The notes under the pieces: model-generated
What the model was told of the DNA's origin: nothing
What the model saw: only the letters and a program-made list of their open reading frames with translations
The model's database searches: none
In this document: in pieces, positions 33,215 to 42,624 of the stretch
Position numbering within the stretch: position 1 is the first letter of the stretch
How the letters are laid out: every line of letters begins with the position of its first letter
Position numbers and translations under genes: made by a program
Assembly: GCA_003034855.1 (NCBI GenBank)
Contig: PZKD01000100.1
Span: 124,001-188,000, forward strand
Length of the DNA stretch: 64,000 nucleotides
Direction of reading: 5' to 3'
DNA from: an archaeon SCG-AAA382B04
GTDB lineage: Archaea > Halobacteriota > Methanonatronarchaeia > Methanonatronarchaeales > Methanonatronarchaeaceae

Positions 33215-34084
33215 ATGTTGGATAAAGTAGTTGAAAATTTTAAATCGATTGAAGATAAAGGTTTTAAAGTTCTTAGAGGGATTGAAACTGGAATGAAAAC
33301 ATATCATTGGGTCCCTATTGATGAAGTTTCAACTTTTTCTGGTTTACCCTTAGAGGAAGTAAGATATAGATTGGATAGATTAGACAAGTTCGAGTTAATT
33401 GAAGGTAAAAAAATTGGAAATAAAAGGTTTAAACTAAACTTCAACGGATATGATGCACTTGCTTTAAATGTTTTTGCCAATAGAGACTCAATAGATTCTA
33501 TAGGAGGAGAAGTAGGGTTTGGCAAGGAGGCTGAAGTTAGAAAAGCAAAATGGAAAGGTAATGAAGTAATTGTTAAATTCCATAGAGAAGGAAAAGTTAG
33601 TTTCAGGAAGATTAAAAAAGAAAGAGATTATTTAGGTGACAGAAAGCATTTTTCATCCATGTTAATCGCCAAATTAGCTGCTAAAAGAGAATATGAAGTA
33701 TTAGATGAGTTAAGTAGTGATGTGAGAGTTCCCGAACCCTTTGATTGGAATAGACATTCTATTGTTATGGAAAACATTGAAGGTGACGAATTAGCCAATG
33801 TCACCTTGAATGAGGAAGATGCGAATTTTATCTTTGATATTCTAGTTGACGAGATTAAAAAAACATATTCGCTTGGCTTTATTCATGGTGATATGAGTGA
33901 ATTTAATATATTGATCTCCGAAAATCAAGTCAAAATCATTGATTGGAGCCAGAGTGTTAACCTTGACCATCCTAATTCCCAAAGCTTTCTCAAGAGAGAT
34001 GTTGAAAATTTATGTAGTTATTTTAATCGAAAATATCAATTAGGTATTAATATTAAAGATTGTTTAGAAAAAATTAGGTCATAA
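33215..34084 (+). CDS. rio2: RIO2-type serine protein kinase
   Basis: 289 residues. An N-terminal winged helix (GMKTYHWVPIDEVSTFSGLP) identifies RIO2 rather than RIO1. The flexible loop and ATP site are GGEVGFGKEAEVRKAKW with catalytic Lys in EVIVKFHREG. The kinase loop is IHGDMSEFNILI and the metal Asp lies in VKIIDWSQSVNLDHPNS, where the Asp is the RIO acyl-phosphate site. It acts in late small-subunit ribosome maturation. It shares one base with the next gene. Confidence 0.95.
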   Translation: MLDKVVENFKSIEDKGFKVLRGIETGMKTYHWVPIDEVSTFSGLPLEEVRYRLDRLDKFELIEGKKIGNKRFKLNFNGYDALALNVFANRDSIDSIGGEVGFGKEAEVRKAKWKGNEVIVKFHREGKVSFRKIKKERDYLGDRKHFSSMLIAKLAAKREYEVLDELSSDVRVPEPFDWNRHSIVMENIEGDELANVTLNEEDANFIFDILVDEIKKTYSLGFIHGDMSEFNILISENQVKIIDWSQSVNLDHPNSQSFLKRDVENLCSYFNRKYQLGINIKDCLEKIRS

Positions 34085-35271
34085 TGAGGAAATATTTAAT
34101 TGTTGGAGTTGATCCTGGAACTACCACCGGATTGGCTGTTTTAGATCTAGAACGTAATGTACTAAAGATTGACTCAATTAGGGATATTTCTTTGAATCAA
34201 TTGATTGAGGTTATAGTTGATTTAGGTAATCCAATATTGATTTCTACTGATGTCTCCCCTGCTCCTGATAGTGTTTTACAATTATCAACGATGTTAGATG
34301 CCGAAGTATGGAGACCAGATAAATCACTCAGCAGAAGAGAAAAAAGAGAGCTAACCAAAAATTATGATACAGATGATAAGCATGAATTAGATGCTTTAGC
34401 AGCTTCTCTTAAAGGTTATAGGTTTGTCAAGTCGAAAAAAAAGAGTGTAAAGGGTAGATCTCCCAGTGATCTTGAAGATAGAGAGCTTGTTAGATTAGTT
34501 ATTGAGGGAAATAGTTTGAGAGAAGCAATTCAAGAACTGAGACAAAAAAAAGAATCGAAAAGAGAATCTAATGAGAAAAATAAATCTCTCAAAGAAAGTG
34601 AGAAGAAGATGAAAGGATTAGAGAAAAAGGTGAAAGAACTTCAAGACCAAATTAAAGATTTAGAAGAAAAAAATAGAAGAAAAGAAGAAAAGATCAAGGA
34701 TTTAAAACGGGAGATTAGTAAAATAAAAAGCCATAAGTTCTTAAAAGCTATTGAATCAACTGAAATTGAAAATAGAAATCAAAAGATAAAGAGTTTAAAG
34801 AAGGAATTATCTGAAAAGAAAGATGAACTTAATAGATTATCTAAGCTTATTAGTGTTTCAGATAGAATTGATTCATACAGAGAGAAAGAAAATAAATTAG
34901 TTCTAAAAAGACTGTCCTCCTTCACTAAAGATGACATTAATGAATTAGAGCAACGAATAGGTATAGAAAATGGTGATATACTATTCATTGAGGATGCTAG
35001 TGGAGGGGGAAGTGAGACTGCAAAGAAACTTGCAGACAAGGTGAAAGCTATAGTTATAAATAATAACTTATCTCATATGGCTGAGAAAATTTTTGTGAAA
35101 AGAGAGGTCGCACATATAGATTCTTCCAAATTGGATTTAAAGCTTTACGACAAGTTTGCAATAGCTGATAAGAATCAATTAGAGAACTTAATTGAAGATA
35201 AGGAAAATAAATTGGCTAATATTAAAAAAGAAAAATTTAGATCAAAATATGGTGACTTAGAAAGTTTTTAG
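34084..35271 (+). CDS. DUF460 RNase H-like coiled-coil protein
   Basis: 395 residues. The N-terminal [19 protein letters not shown] and later [20 protein letters not shown] form an RNase H-like/RuvC-type fold. A coiled coil spans roughly residues 150-265. The C-terminal domain has [20 protein letters not shown]. This is the order of archaeal COG2433/DUF460 proteins, which are usually well above 600 residues, so this is a compact version lacking much of the middle. Function is unproven; nucleic acid binding is likely. It follows rio2 with a one-base overlap and ends with TAG, overlapping the SAM synthetase end. Confidence 0.85.
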   Translation: MRKYLIVGVDPGTTTGLAVLDLERNVLKIDSIRDISLNQLIEVIVDLGNPILISTDVSPAPDSVLQLSTMLDAEVWRPDKSLSRREKRELTKNYDTDDKHELDALAASLKGYRFVKSKKKSVKGRSPSDLEDRELVRLVIEGNSLREAIQELRQKKESKRESNEKNKSLKESEKKMKGLEKKVKELQDQIKDLEEKNRRKEEKIKDLKREISKIKSHKFLKAIESTEIENRNQKIKSLKKELSEKKDELNRLSKLISVSDRIDSYREKENKLVLKRLSSFTKDDINELEQRIGIENGDILFIEDASGGGSETAKKLADKVKAIVINNNLSHMAEKIFVKREVAHIDSSKLDLKLYDKFAIADKNQLENLIEDKENKLANIKKEKFRSKYGDLESF

Positions 35272-36456
35272 TTCACCTTTAATTACTTTTTGAGTTATTT
35301 CATCAATGTTATCGAGCCAATCCTCGGCTATTGCCGCGGCAGTATCTCTTATTATATTCATCTTGCTTTCATCTTGAGGGAATACCTGTATGCTAACGCA
35401 TCTTGGATCATTTATAGGTTGAATTATCTCTGAAAGTAAACGAACGTATACCTCGTTTACTTGATTTACTTCTTCCGCTATATCTCTGGCGATTTCATTT
35501 GAAAGTAAATTGTAGATTTTGCCAATGTGTGTTTTAGGGTTTTTTCCACTACTTGCTTCCATACTCATAGGTCTATTGGGTGTTATTAATCCATTTGATC
35601 TGTTTCCTCTTCCTACTGATCCATCATCACCCATCTCTGCACTTGTTCCCGTTACTGTTAGATAGATGCTTTCTTTCTCGATGTCATCAGCTTGATTTAT
35701 GTTTACTTCGATGGGTAAATTAGTTAGTTTTGAGGATAAATCTTTTACTTTGTTTTTGATTTCTTGCATTAAATTCACATAGGAGGTGACTGAGTTTATT
35801 TTATTGGATACAGTCGCGCAAGCGATAGTTAGAGATATTTTTTCGTCTTCTCTTAGCCCCATAACTTTAATATCTTCACCTATCTCCGGTAATTCATCTC
35901 TTAGGTTATATAAAAGTCTTTCTGTTTTATAAACTAACTTTTCGGTATCGGATAAGGGGGCAAATCCTACACCGAAAGAAGTGTCATTTGAACAAGGGAC
36001 GTCATCTTTCTCAAATACATCTTGTAATTCTGTTGAAGTTTCTCCTAATCTAGAATCGAGTATTATATCTTCTTCTACATTTAAGTGATTGAATTTTTCT
36101 TTTAAGTAATCTTTAGCAGCCTTAAGAGCTACTTTATTTGTTGGAAAAATCTTATCTCCTACTTTTCTTGTAGCTCTTCCAACTAAAAGTATGTATATAG
36201 GTTCAATTACCTCTCCCCCACCTAGTTTTGGATTGGAATTTCCTGCAACAATTTGTGTTTCATCGGTGTTGTGGTGTAAAATTTTTCCGTATCTCTTTTT
36301 GTATTCTTTCGATAATTCTCTTGAAACTGATTCAGCTAATCCGTCTGCTATGCTATCAGGATGGCCAATTCCTTTTCTCTCCACTAATTCTACGGATTGA
36401 TCCTCTACAGGTGTTCTGAGTACATTTTCGATGTTTATGTTTTTTGAATTCGACAA
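35257..36456 (-). CDS. mat: Archaeal S-adenosylmethionine synthetase
   Basis: 399 residues, the usual archaeal length. [40 protein letters not shown] and [14 protein letters not shown] are typical. [40 protein letters not shown] and [17 protein letters not shown] are further archaeal-type MAT blocks. It makes S-adenosylmethionine from methionine and ATP in the cytoplasm, supplying the many methyltransferases here. It is transcribed after dacZ with a 68-base gap. Confidence 0.96.
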   Translation of the reverse strand: MSNSKNINIENVLRTPVEDQSVELVERKGIGHPDSIADGLAESVSRELSKEYKKRYGKILHHNTDETQIVAGNSNPKLGGGEVIEPIYILLVGRATRKVGDKIFPTNKVALKAAKDYLKEKFNHLNVEEDIILDSRLGETSTELQDVFEKDDVPCSNDTSFGVGFAPLSDTEKLVYKTERLLYNLRDELPEIGEDIKVMGLREDEKISLTIACATVSNKINSVTSYVNLMQEIKNKVKDLSSKLTNLPIEVNINQADDIEKESIYLTVTGTSAEMGDDGSVGRGNRSNGLITPNRPMSMEASSGKNPKTHIGKIYNLLSNEIARDIAEEVNQVNEVYVRLLSEIIQPINDPRCVSIQVFPQDESKMNIIRDTAAAIAEDWLDNIDEITQKVIKGELKTF

Positions 36457-36524
36457 TAATACTCCTCCTTATAAGCAATTATCATAGATAATAATAATTT
36501 CGTCCTTAAAAAAATTACTGAAGG

Positions 36525-37376
36525 TTATATGGGAAGTATTCTCACTCTAGGATCTATCTCCCCAATAATCTCTCCATCCTTAAACATTCTCACAATCCCG
36601 CCACTTCGAGCTACAGAAACTACTATCGCTTTGGTGGTTTTAGAAATAGCGGCAGAAGCCATATGTCGAGATCCTAACCCATCTGGTATGTCCAAATCTT
36701 TGGCTTCTACCTCCAGATATCTACCAGTAGCCTCAATTGTGCCGTTTTCATCAACTATAAAAACACCATCTAATTGAGCTAACTCCTTAATGGATTCCCA
36801 ATTCTCTCTATTTTTAATGTCTCTAATCCCCTCACCATGCCCCTTATATGGATTTAGTATGAGTTGACTAGAATGTTTTAAAACTTCTTTTGAATCACCA
36901 ATTATAAAGGCCGTTCCAATTGGTTTTCCTTCACGCCCTTCTCTTCCAATTTCAATTGCTAAGTCTACAATTGTTCCCATAACACCTATATCCACTCTCC
37001 CAGTGCTCTTATATACAGATTTAAGCAATGGGTCCTCGGAAACCTTATATATGGTTAATCCAACTGATTCTTGATTCATTCCTCCTACTCCAACAACTTG
37101 GTCTCCAATGTTAATTTTTCCCCTGGCATATGCCATCATAATTGCATCTTGAAGTTTTTTAGCAAAATTATCTGTACCTTCTTTCGTACTAAGCTTAAAT
37201 TCCTCTTGTTCACCACTATATGTCTTTTCTGGAGTTGTTACAACAAAAATAGAGAAATCAAAGTCTCTTTTCTCTATTATTTCACTTATTCCCTGATTTC
37301 CTGGTATAACTATTAATGCAGACGCATTTATCTCATCTGTAATTTCAATGGCTTTTTCAAGAAGTTTTGCTTCCAT
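36525..37376 (-). CDS. dacZ: Diadenylate cyclase (c-di-AMP synthase) DacZ
   Basis: 283 residues. A DAC domain at the C-terminus has the two catalytic blocks: [20 protein letters not shown] (the DGA-type motif, here DGV) and [20 protein letters not shown] (the RHR-type motif, here RHM). The N-terminal domain ([13 protein letters not shown]-like residues 20-40) is that of archaeal DacZ. It makes c-di-AMP from two ATP; in haloarchaea the enzyme is linked to osmotic control. The motif departures (DGV, RHM) occur in archaeal members and are not by themselves evidence of inactivity. Confidence 0.9.
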   Translation of the reverse strand: MEAKLLEKAIEITDEINASALIVIPGNQGISEIIEKRDFDFSIFVVTTPEKTYSGEQEEFKLSTKEGTDNFAKKLQDAIMMAYARGKINIGDQVVGVGGMNQESVGLTIYKVSEDPLLKSVYKSTGRVDIGVMGTIVDLAIEIGREGREGKPIGTAFIIGDSKEVLKHSSQLILNPYKGHGEGIRDIKNRENWESIKELAQLDGVFIVDENGTIEATGRYLEVEAKDLDIPDGLGSRHMASAAISKTTKAIVVSVARSGGIVRMFKDGEIIGEIDPRVRILPI

Positions 37377-37472
37377 ATTTAATCCATTAAATTTTATGGC
37401 TGAACTAAAATATTATTTTCTATGTTTCTTTCCAGAAAAAATAATGAGTCTCCAAAAAAATTTTATTAAAAC

Positions 37473-38393
37473 ATGATTTTGTGCGACAAATGTGATAAAG
37501 AGGCAATTATAAAACAAGATTATTCAGGATCTTATTTATGTAAAGATCACTTTCATGAAAGCGTTGAGAGTAAAATAAAGAAACACATACGGAAAAATTA
37601 TAGCATAAATGATGGAGAAAAAATTGGAATAGCTTTAAGTGGAGGGAAAGACAGTATAGTGGTTTTACACATCCTAAATGACATATTTGGTGAATGGAAA
37701 GATCTAGAATTAGTTTCTTTAACTATCGATGAAGGTATAAGTGGCTATAGAGAAGAAGCTATTAATTTTGCAAAAAAAGATTCAAAAAAATTGTCGATAA
37801 AAAACCATATTTTCTCTTTTAAAGAAGAAATCGGTTATTCCTTAGATGGAATAGGAGAAAAAGTTGGAAAAGAGAAAACTTGTAGATACTGTGGTATAAT
37901 AAGAAGATGGCTTTTAAATAAAAAAGCTAAAGAACTTGATTTAGATAAAATTGCAGTTGGACACAACCTAGATGATGAAAGCCAATCTGCTCTAATGAAT
38001 TTTTTAAGAGGAGAAACAGAAAGATTAGAAACACTTGATACAGACACCTCTTACAAAAAAGGATTTGTGCCTAGGATTAAACCTTTAAGAGAAATTCCTG
38101 AAAAAGAAGTGGGTCTATATGCCAAAACTAGAAAAGATATGAATGCACATTTTGCTAGTTGTCCGTATTCTGACTGGGCGCTTAGAGGAGAGATTAGGGA
38201 TATTTTGAATAATTATGAAAAAAATCATCCAGGAGCAAAATATTCAATCCTCAGAGGAGTTGAAAAGACTGCTCCGAGAATCAAAGAGGTTACAGAATCA
38301 GCAAACTTAGATGAATGTAAGTTATGTGGAGAACCTAGTAATAATAAAATCTGTCAAGCATGCAAACTAAGAAGAAAATTAAGAAAAAAATAG
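37473..38393 (+). CDS. ttuA: tRNA 2-thiolation protein (TtuA/Ncs6 family)
   Basis: 306 residues. The N-terminal zinc finger starts [20 protein letters not shown] with a following DHFH. The PP-loop is [17 protein letters not shown], and the Fe-S/catalytic [12 protein letters not shown] is followed by [20 protein letters not shown]-terminal zinc finger is [18 protein letters not shown]. It adenylates U and transfers sulfur to tRNA (U54 in TtuA, U34 in Ncs6). The family contains both, and I cannot separate them by sequence alone. It ends with TAG just before a transposon-end module. Confidence 0.88.
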   Translation: MILCDKCDKEAIIKQDYSGSYLCKDHFHESVESKIKKHIRKNYSINDGEKIGIALSGGKDSIVVLHILNDIFGEWKDLELVSLTIDEGISGYREEAINFAKKDSKKLSIKNHIFSFKEEIGYSLDGIGEKVGKEKTCRYCGIIRRWLLNKKAKELDLDKIAVGHNLDDESQSALMNFLRGETERLETLDTDTSYKKGFVPRIKPLREIPEKEVGLYAKTRKDMNAHFASCPYSDWALRGEIRDILNNYEKNHPGAKYSILRGVEKTAPRIKEVTESANLDECKLCGEPSNNKICQACKLRRKLRKK

Positions 38394-38406
38394 AGTTATT
38401 GATTGA

Positions 38407-38458
38407 GTGAATTACCCCTACCTAACTCACGTTTTTCGTGAGGAAGGAGACTTCTCAC
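38407..38458 (-). mobile_element. IS200/IS605 right-end-like hairpin module
   Basis: Minus-strand reading: GTGAGAAGTCTCCTTCC, hairpin TCACGAAAAACGTGA, then GTTAGGTAGGGGTAATTCAC. The flank TTAATAGG upstream is shared with other copies. It fills the gap between convergent ttuA and ftsZ and lies on the ftsZ strand, 26 bases after its stop. Confidence 0.62.
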
Positions 38459-38484
38459 CTATTAAGTTAAAAAAAAGGAAAGGA

Positions 38485-39588
38485 TTATTTTATCATGTCT
38501 ATATCAAGACCTTGAGTGGCTTTTTCAGAATTTTGCCTTACCTCAGTAGCTTTTGAGTTTGCTCCCACTACTTGAGCACTTCTAACTCCTGTCATTATTA
38601 CCATTACTCTCACTTTTCCTTCATATTCATCATTAATCCTAGCTCCCCAGATCATATTTGAGTTTGAATCAAGTTCATATGTGAGATCTTCTGCTATTTT
38701 TTCTGATTCTTTGAGTGTGAGATCCGATCCTCCTGTTATGTGAACTAAACACCCTGTAGCACCTTCATATTCAACATCTAATAATGGATGATTTAATGCT
38801 TCTCTTACTACTTGGCCTGATTTGTCTTGATCACTTGTTTCTCCAATAAGCATTACCGCTACTCCTCCACTATCCATGATTGTCTTAACATCTGCGTAAT
38901 CTAGGTTTATCAAAGACGGTTGAGTAATTGTTTCAGCTAATCCTTTGACAGTTTCCGATATCAATTGATCCATTACGCTAAAAGCTTGTTCTATCGGTAG
39001 GTCTGGAACATAATCTAGTAATCTATTATTATCTAAAACTATCACTGTATCTGATTTTTTTCTTAGTTTTTCGAGTCCTTGTTCGGCTTTTTTGAGTCTA
39101 GATCTTTCAACATGGAAAGGTGTTGATACCATCCCCACGACTATGGCACCTTGTTCTTTCGCAATATCAGCAACTATAGGAACAGCTCCTGTTCCTGTTC
39201 CGCCTCCCATACCTGCTGTGACAAAAACAAGGTCTGATCCATCTAAAACTTCTTCTAGTGTTCCTCTAGCTAGTTCTGCTGATCTTTTTCCCATATCAGG
39301 ATGCCCACCAGCGCCTAGTCCTTTGGTGAGAGATTTCCCTATGAGAATTCTTTTATCAGCTTGAACCATCTCTAAATGTTGTTTATCTGTGTTCAGTGCT
39401 ATTGTTTCAGCACCTTCCACGCCTATTCTATGCAATCTACTTACTGTGTTATTTCCAGCTCCACCGCATCCACAAACTACGATCTGTGGTTTTCCAAATT
39501 CTTCGAATTCTTCTAGTTCATCTTTGTTTTCTCTAAGTTTTTTTTCTTCGTTAGAATGCTCTAACGCATCACTAATTAAAGAGTCCAT
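38485..39588 (-). CDS. ftsZ: Cell division GTPase FtsZ (FtsZ1 type)
   Basis: 367 residues. [20 protein letters not shown] opens the GTPase domain, the tubulin signature GMGGGTGTG lies at about 126-134, and the T7 loop is [40 protein letters not shown] and [20 protein letters not shown] complete it. The charged N-terminal extension (about 30 residues) is typical of archaeal FtsZ1. It polymerises at mid-cell. A TATA-like element lies about 50 bases upstream, followed further out by a 26-bp tandem repeat and the IS insertion. Confidence 0.96.
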   Translation of the reverse strand: MDSLISDALEHSNEEKKLRENKDELEEFEEFGKPQIVVCGCGGAGNNTVSRLHRIGVEGAETIALNTDKQHLEMVQADKRILIGKSLTKGLGAGGHPDMGKRSAELARGTLEEVLDGSDLVFVTAGMGGGTGTGAVPIVADIAKEQGAIVVGMVSTPFHVERSRLKKAEQGLEKLRKKSDTVIVLDNNRLLDYVPDLPIEQAFSVMDQLISETVKGLAETITQPSLINLDYADVKTIMDSGGVAVMLIGETSDQDKSGQVVREALNHPLLDVEYEGATGCLVHITGGSDLTLKESEKIAEDLTYELDSNSNMIWGARINDEYEGKVRVMVIMTGVRSAQVVGANSKATEVRQNSEKATQGLDIDMIK

Positions 39589-39633
39589 AATTTCCCATCC
39601 CCTCTAAAGAGTCTTATTTCAAGATTGCTATCT

Positions 39634-39647
39634 TACATTTTATATAG
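39634..39647 (-). promoter_or_regulatory. Probable ftsZ TATA box
   Basis: On the minus strand AGCTATATAAAATG lies 46-59 bases before the ftsZ ATG, leaving room for a transcription start about 25 bases downstream and a short leader containing GGATGGGA. This is the usual archaeal spacing. Confidence 0.5.
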
Positions 39648-39704
39648 CTTTTGGTTAATTCCTTCTTGAAACCAATTAATAGTTTCACCTGGCCTCTGTT
39701 TCCT

Positions 39705-39756
39705 TTTATATATGGGGGTCTCTTATTTAATTTATATATGGGGGTCTCTTATTTAA
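39705..39756 (+). repeat. Perfect 26-bp tandem duplication containing a TATA-like motif
   Basis: Two identical head-to-tail copies (39705-39730, 39731-39756) of a unit that reads TTTATATATGGGGG followed by TCTCTTATTTAA. Each holds a TATA-like element. It lies between the ftsZ promoter and the IS, on the upstream side of ftsZ. It may be duplicated regulatory DNA or replication slippage. Confidence 0.85.
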
Positions 39757-39858
39757 AAACGAAAAACGCCCCCACCCCCTCTTACACTTCTTTTTTATTA
39801 TTTTAGGGGTGTGCGAATTAATTAGCTTTTATTATTGGTGATTTTATAACTTCCTCCT

Positions 39859-40452
39859 ATGGAAGCACACCAGCTGGTGAGGACGGTTGTAAACAGGAAG
39901 ATGGTTCCGGAGCAGCAGGGAAGGGGAAGAAGAGGATACGGAAACTTATCGAGAGTTAGGGTGCTTGTTTACGCTGCAGTGAAGGGGATACACAACGACA
40001 GCAAACTTGTGAGGCATCTGGAGAAGAGGGGTGAGGTGAGAAGCTCCCTTGGACTAAACAACGTTCCACACAGGTCAAGGATCTCGAGGTGGAGAAAGGA
40101 GTACAAGAAGCTGCTTGAAGAGGTCTTTGAGAGGATATCTGAACTCGTGAGAAAGATAACAGGCTCGAACCTCCTTATAGTTGACTCCACTCCCCTAGAG
40201 GATTACATGGATGAGGATGCAACTGTGGGCTACTACTCAAAGGGAGCTTTCAAGGGCTTCAAAGTTCACCTCTCGGTAAACCAACTCGGACTGCCAATGA
40301 GAGCGGAGATCTCGAAGGGGAACAGGCATGACACAAATTACTTCGAGGAGCTGTTGATAGACGCCTCAAAAGTGTTGGGGGACGCTGGATACGACTCCAG
40401 GGATAACAGAGAAGTGGCCAGAAGTAAAGGTGAAGGAGCCATTTATCGCTAG
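39859..40452 (+). pseudogene. IS4/IS5-like transposase, N-terminal part (frameshifted)
   Basis: 197 residues. The first catalytic Asp lies in LLIVDSTPLEDYM and the second block is KGNRHDTNYFEELL, leading to VLGDAGYDSRDNREV. After about 40420 the frame runs into TAG at 40450, while the homologous continuation lies one base further on (+1 frame) from about 40410. The DDE Glu is therefore in the other frame. Either a base was lost or gained, or a +1 programmed shift is used; no obvious slippery site is seen, so inactivation is likelier. Confidence 0.85.
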
Positions 40453-40699
40453 AAATCCAAGGAACACCGGCGAACAGTATGAGGCTCCCAAACTACTGAA
40501 GAGGAAGCGCTACATAGTGGAGCAGTTCAACTCTCTCCTTAAGACGGTTTTAAATGAGGCTTGGAAGAGGTTCAAGGGAATAGAAAGGGTTACGTCCATC
40601 GTCTACAGCTCCTTGGCTGCGATACTGCTGGTTACCATACCAAACTTAGGCAAGGTTGGGAGAGATGGGTTGAGGACCGTGGCAGAACATTGGGATTGA
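40430..40699 (+). pseudogene. IS4/IS5-like transposase, C-terminal part
   Basis: In the frame shifted by +1 from the N-terminal part, 89 residues starting PFIARNPRNTGEQYEAP continue the transposase. RKRYIVEQFNSLLKTVLNEA contains the Y-x3-R/E-type third catalytic region (the Glu in VEQFN), followed by the usual hydrophobic end. The useful frame extends upstream of the first ATG to about 40410. No ribosome-binding site precedes the ATG, so it is a continuation, not an independent gene. Confidence 0.8.
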
Positions 40700-40857
40700 A
40701 GTGATCTAACCCAGGTAGATCAGTTGAACCTTTAAGAGGAGAAGAAGGCAGCGGCATCCGGCGTAAAAGTTTAATAGTGAGGGAATAGGATACCGCAGGT
40801 AAAGAGAGAAAGAGAAGGTCAATAGAAGTCAGTTTTTCCATCAAAATAGTGAAAGAA

Positions 40858-40877
40858 CAGCGGCCTGGAGGCCGCTG
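40858..40877. terminator. Hairpin at the 3' end of the IS
   Basis: CAGCGGCCTGGAGGCCGCTG is a perfect nine-base stem with a GG turn inside the right end of the IS, about 160 bases after the transposase stop. It could limit transcription out of the element. The 40700-40917 stretch is otherwise non-coding. Confidence 0.55.
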
Positions 40878-40973
40878 CCAAGCAGTAGAAAAGTATTATG
40901 TTCTCCATAAATATTTAAATTCGCACACCCCTATATTATTTTTTAAAAACTAAACGAGGTCTGTAGTTATTTA

Positions 40974-41025
40974 GTGACATTCTCACCCACCTAATCTTTT
41001 GATTAGAAAGGTATCTTCTCGACCC
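40974..41025 (-). mobile_element. IS200/IS605 right-end-like hairpin module
   Basis: Minus-strand reading: GGGTCGAGAAGATACC, hairpin TTTCTAATCAAAAGATTAGG, then TGGGTGAGAATGTCAC, with the TTTATCTTTTT flank shared by other copies. Here it lies between the IS and the plus-strand membrane gene at 41136, not downstream of a gene on its own strand. Confidence 0.55.
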
Positions 41026-41135
41026 AAAAAGATAAAATGTTTAAAGTGGATACAAAAAAAGAATTTCTTATATAAATTAAAAGTTTATCAAGACACGCAA
41101 GAATCTTATGTTAGATAAAACTTATATTGGATAAA

Positions 41136-41411
41136 ATGAAAGTAATCTACCTAAAATTAATCGAATTATCATTATCACTAATAATAGCCCTAATCAGTCT
41201 ATATGGGGTTAAAATATCTGAAGTTGTTTATTATCGTAGAGGAATTTCTTTCATTTTTATCGGGTTTGTAACTCTCTCAATAAAATACCTAATCTCCATA
41301 ATAGGTTATTCCAATGAAATGGGGTTAAAAATAATTAGCCTCATTGGACTTGGATTGGTCCTCTTCGGTATAACTATCCTAACTTGGTTTAGGAAGAAAC
41401 TAGGTCTCTGA
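41136..41411 (+). CDS. Small three-helix membrane protein, unknown function
   Basis: 91 residues from the ATG at 41136: three hydrophobic segments (about 8-25, 33-52, 61-82) and a basic C-terminus FRKKLGL. I recognise no family. It ends with TGA inside the ribosome-binding region of the V4R gene, so the two are co-transcribed and may function together, for example as a membrane partner of the V4R sensor. Confidence 0.6.
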   Translation: MKVIYLKLIELSLSLIIALISLYGVKISEVVYYRRGISFIFIGFVTLSIKYLISIIGYSNEMGLKIISLIGLGLVLFGITILTWFRKKLGL

Positions 41412-41421
41412 GGTGGTTTTT

Positions 41422-42624
41422 TTGAGCATAGATGAAAATATCTCCAAAATCTGGGAACAAAAACCTTCTCTATGGGAGGAAAAAAACCTTCAAACTCGAT
41501 CCGAATTAGGAGACGAAATAGATGTTTTTGCTCTAAAGAACTTTCAAAATCATATCCTGTTATATAATCCCGCTATCCTTTCAAAAATCTATGATTCTAC
41601 TCACACCATAATTCAAAAAGAAGTTGAAAAATGGTCAAATAAAACCGGTCTTTCTTCATTTTTCAAAGAAGAATTTTCTAGTTTAGAGGAAAAAAGAAAA
41701 CATAAAATTTTGAAATCCTTGATTGAAGAACATATAAACACAATAACAAAAAAATTGGGTCTAGGAGTATTATCTTTATCCTCAGTGAACTTTGAGGAAA
41801 ACAAGATAGAAGTAAAAGTCAACGAATGTGCCGAAGCTCATGAGACAAGCACTATAGGCCACCCAATTTGTTTCAATATGGCATCCATTTTAGCAGGTGA
41901 GATAGGAGAAAAATTCAACAATTGGCATTGTTACGAAAAGGAATGTAAAGCAAGTGGATCAAATACTTGTAAATTCATAATCGCTCCTCAAGAACAAATT
42001 AATGAAGAGCTTAGAGAATTTTTAGATTTGCCATCTCGAATTTCTTTCACATTACAGGGAAAAATAACTTCAATGATTTCAGAATTCAAACGAGACATAG
42101 ACTATACCCCAATACTCGAAGAATCCACAAATAGATTATCTTATATCTTACCTAATATGGACGGAAGGGATCGTAAAAAATTAGGTAGCGATATTCATCT
42201 CAAGGGGTTTCAGCAATTTTATCTTTCTTTTTTAAATGATGACTTTGAAGAGAGGGGAAAAACCTTGTATGAAGTCGGCTTTGAAAGTGGAAAGAGATTT
42301 TCTAAAATAATCTCGGTAATGGGAATGAGAAGCCAAGATAAATTGAATGTTTTACCACGATTATTTGATAGATTAGGTATGGGTCTTTTAGAATTAGAAA
42401 AAGAATCTAATGGATATAAAGTAAGAGTTAAAGAATGTGGATATAGTTATGGTCTACATCTCGAAGAGAAGATTTGCTTCTATAATTCCGGTTTTTTCTC
42501 TGGAATGATATCATCTATAGAAAATCAAAAATTCGAAGGAAAAGAAACTAAATGCAGCGGAAATTCTAGTGAATATTGTGTTCATTCAATCCAACCATCA
42601 GAAAAAGAAGAGAAGAGTGATTAG
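41422..42624 (+). CDS. Protein with two V4R (4-vinyl reductase-like) domains
   Basis: 400 residues. TTG at 41422 is chosen as start because GAGGTGG lies five bases upstream. The first V4R domain (about 20-195) ends in the Cys-rich pocket HPICFNMASILAGEIGEKFN, then YEKECKASGSNTCKF. The second (about 230-395) ends KICFYNSGFFSGMISSIENQ, then KETKCSGNSSEYCVHSI. V4R domains bind small hydrophobic ligands or sense metals in regulators. No DNA-binding or catalytic domain is attached, so this may be a ligand-binding or sensor protein. It ends with TAG, overlapping the convergent gene. Confidence 0.78.
   Translation: MSIDENISKIWEQKPSLWEEKNLQTRSELGDEIDVFALKNFQNHILLYNPAILSKIYDSTHTIIQKEVEKWSNKTGLSSFFKEEFSSLEEKRKHKILKSLIEEHINTITKKLGLGVLSLSSVNFEENKIEVKVNECAEAHETSTIGHPICFNMASILAGEIGEKFNNWHCYEKECKASGSNTCKFIIAPQEQINEELREFLDLPSRISFTLQGKITSMISEFKRDIDYTPILEESTNRLSYILPNMDGRDRKKLGSDIHLKGFQQFYLSFLNDDFEERGKTLYEVGFESGKRFSKIISVMGMRSQDKLNVLPRLFDRLGMGLLELEKESNGYKVRVKECGYSYGLHLEEKICFYNSGFFSGMISSIENQKFEGKETKCSGNSSEYCVHSIQPSEKEEKSD

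Larger units (their letters stand above)
39804..40933 (+). mobile_element. Insertion sequence with DDE transposase, 16-bp TIRs, 8-bp TSD
   Basis: A 1130-bp element bounded by perfect 16-base inverted repeats (TAGGGGTGTGCGAATT at 39804-39819, its complement at 40918-40933). It is flanked by the direct repeat TATTATTT (39796-39803 and 40934-40941). Its base composition is clearly richer in G+C than the surrounding genes, a sign of recent arrival. The transposase is of the IS4/IS5-like DDE group; the 8-bp target duplication fits the ISH1-like part of IS5. The transposase frame is broken. Confidence 0.92.

Noticed and set aside
39705-39756. Possible CRISPR fragment
   Set aside because: Only two repeat units, directly abutting with no spacer, and no cas gene. 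It is a plain tandem duplication.
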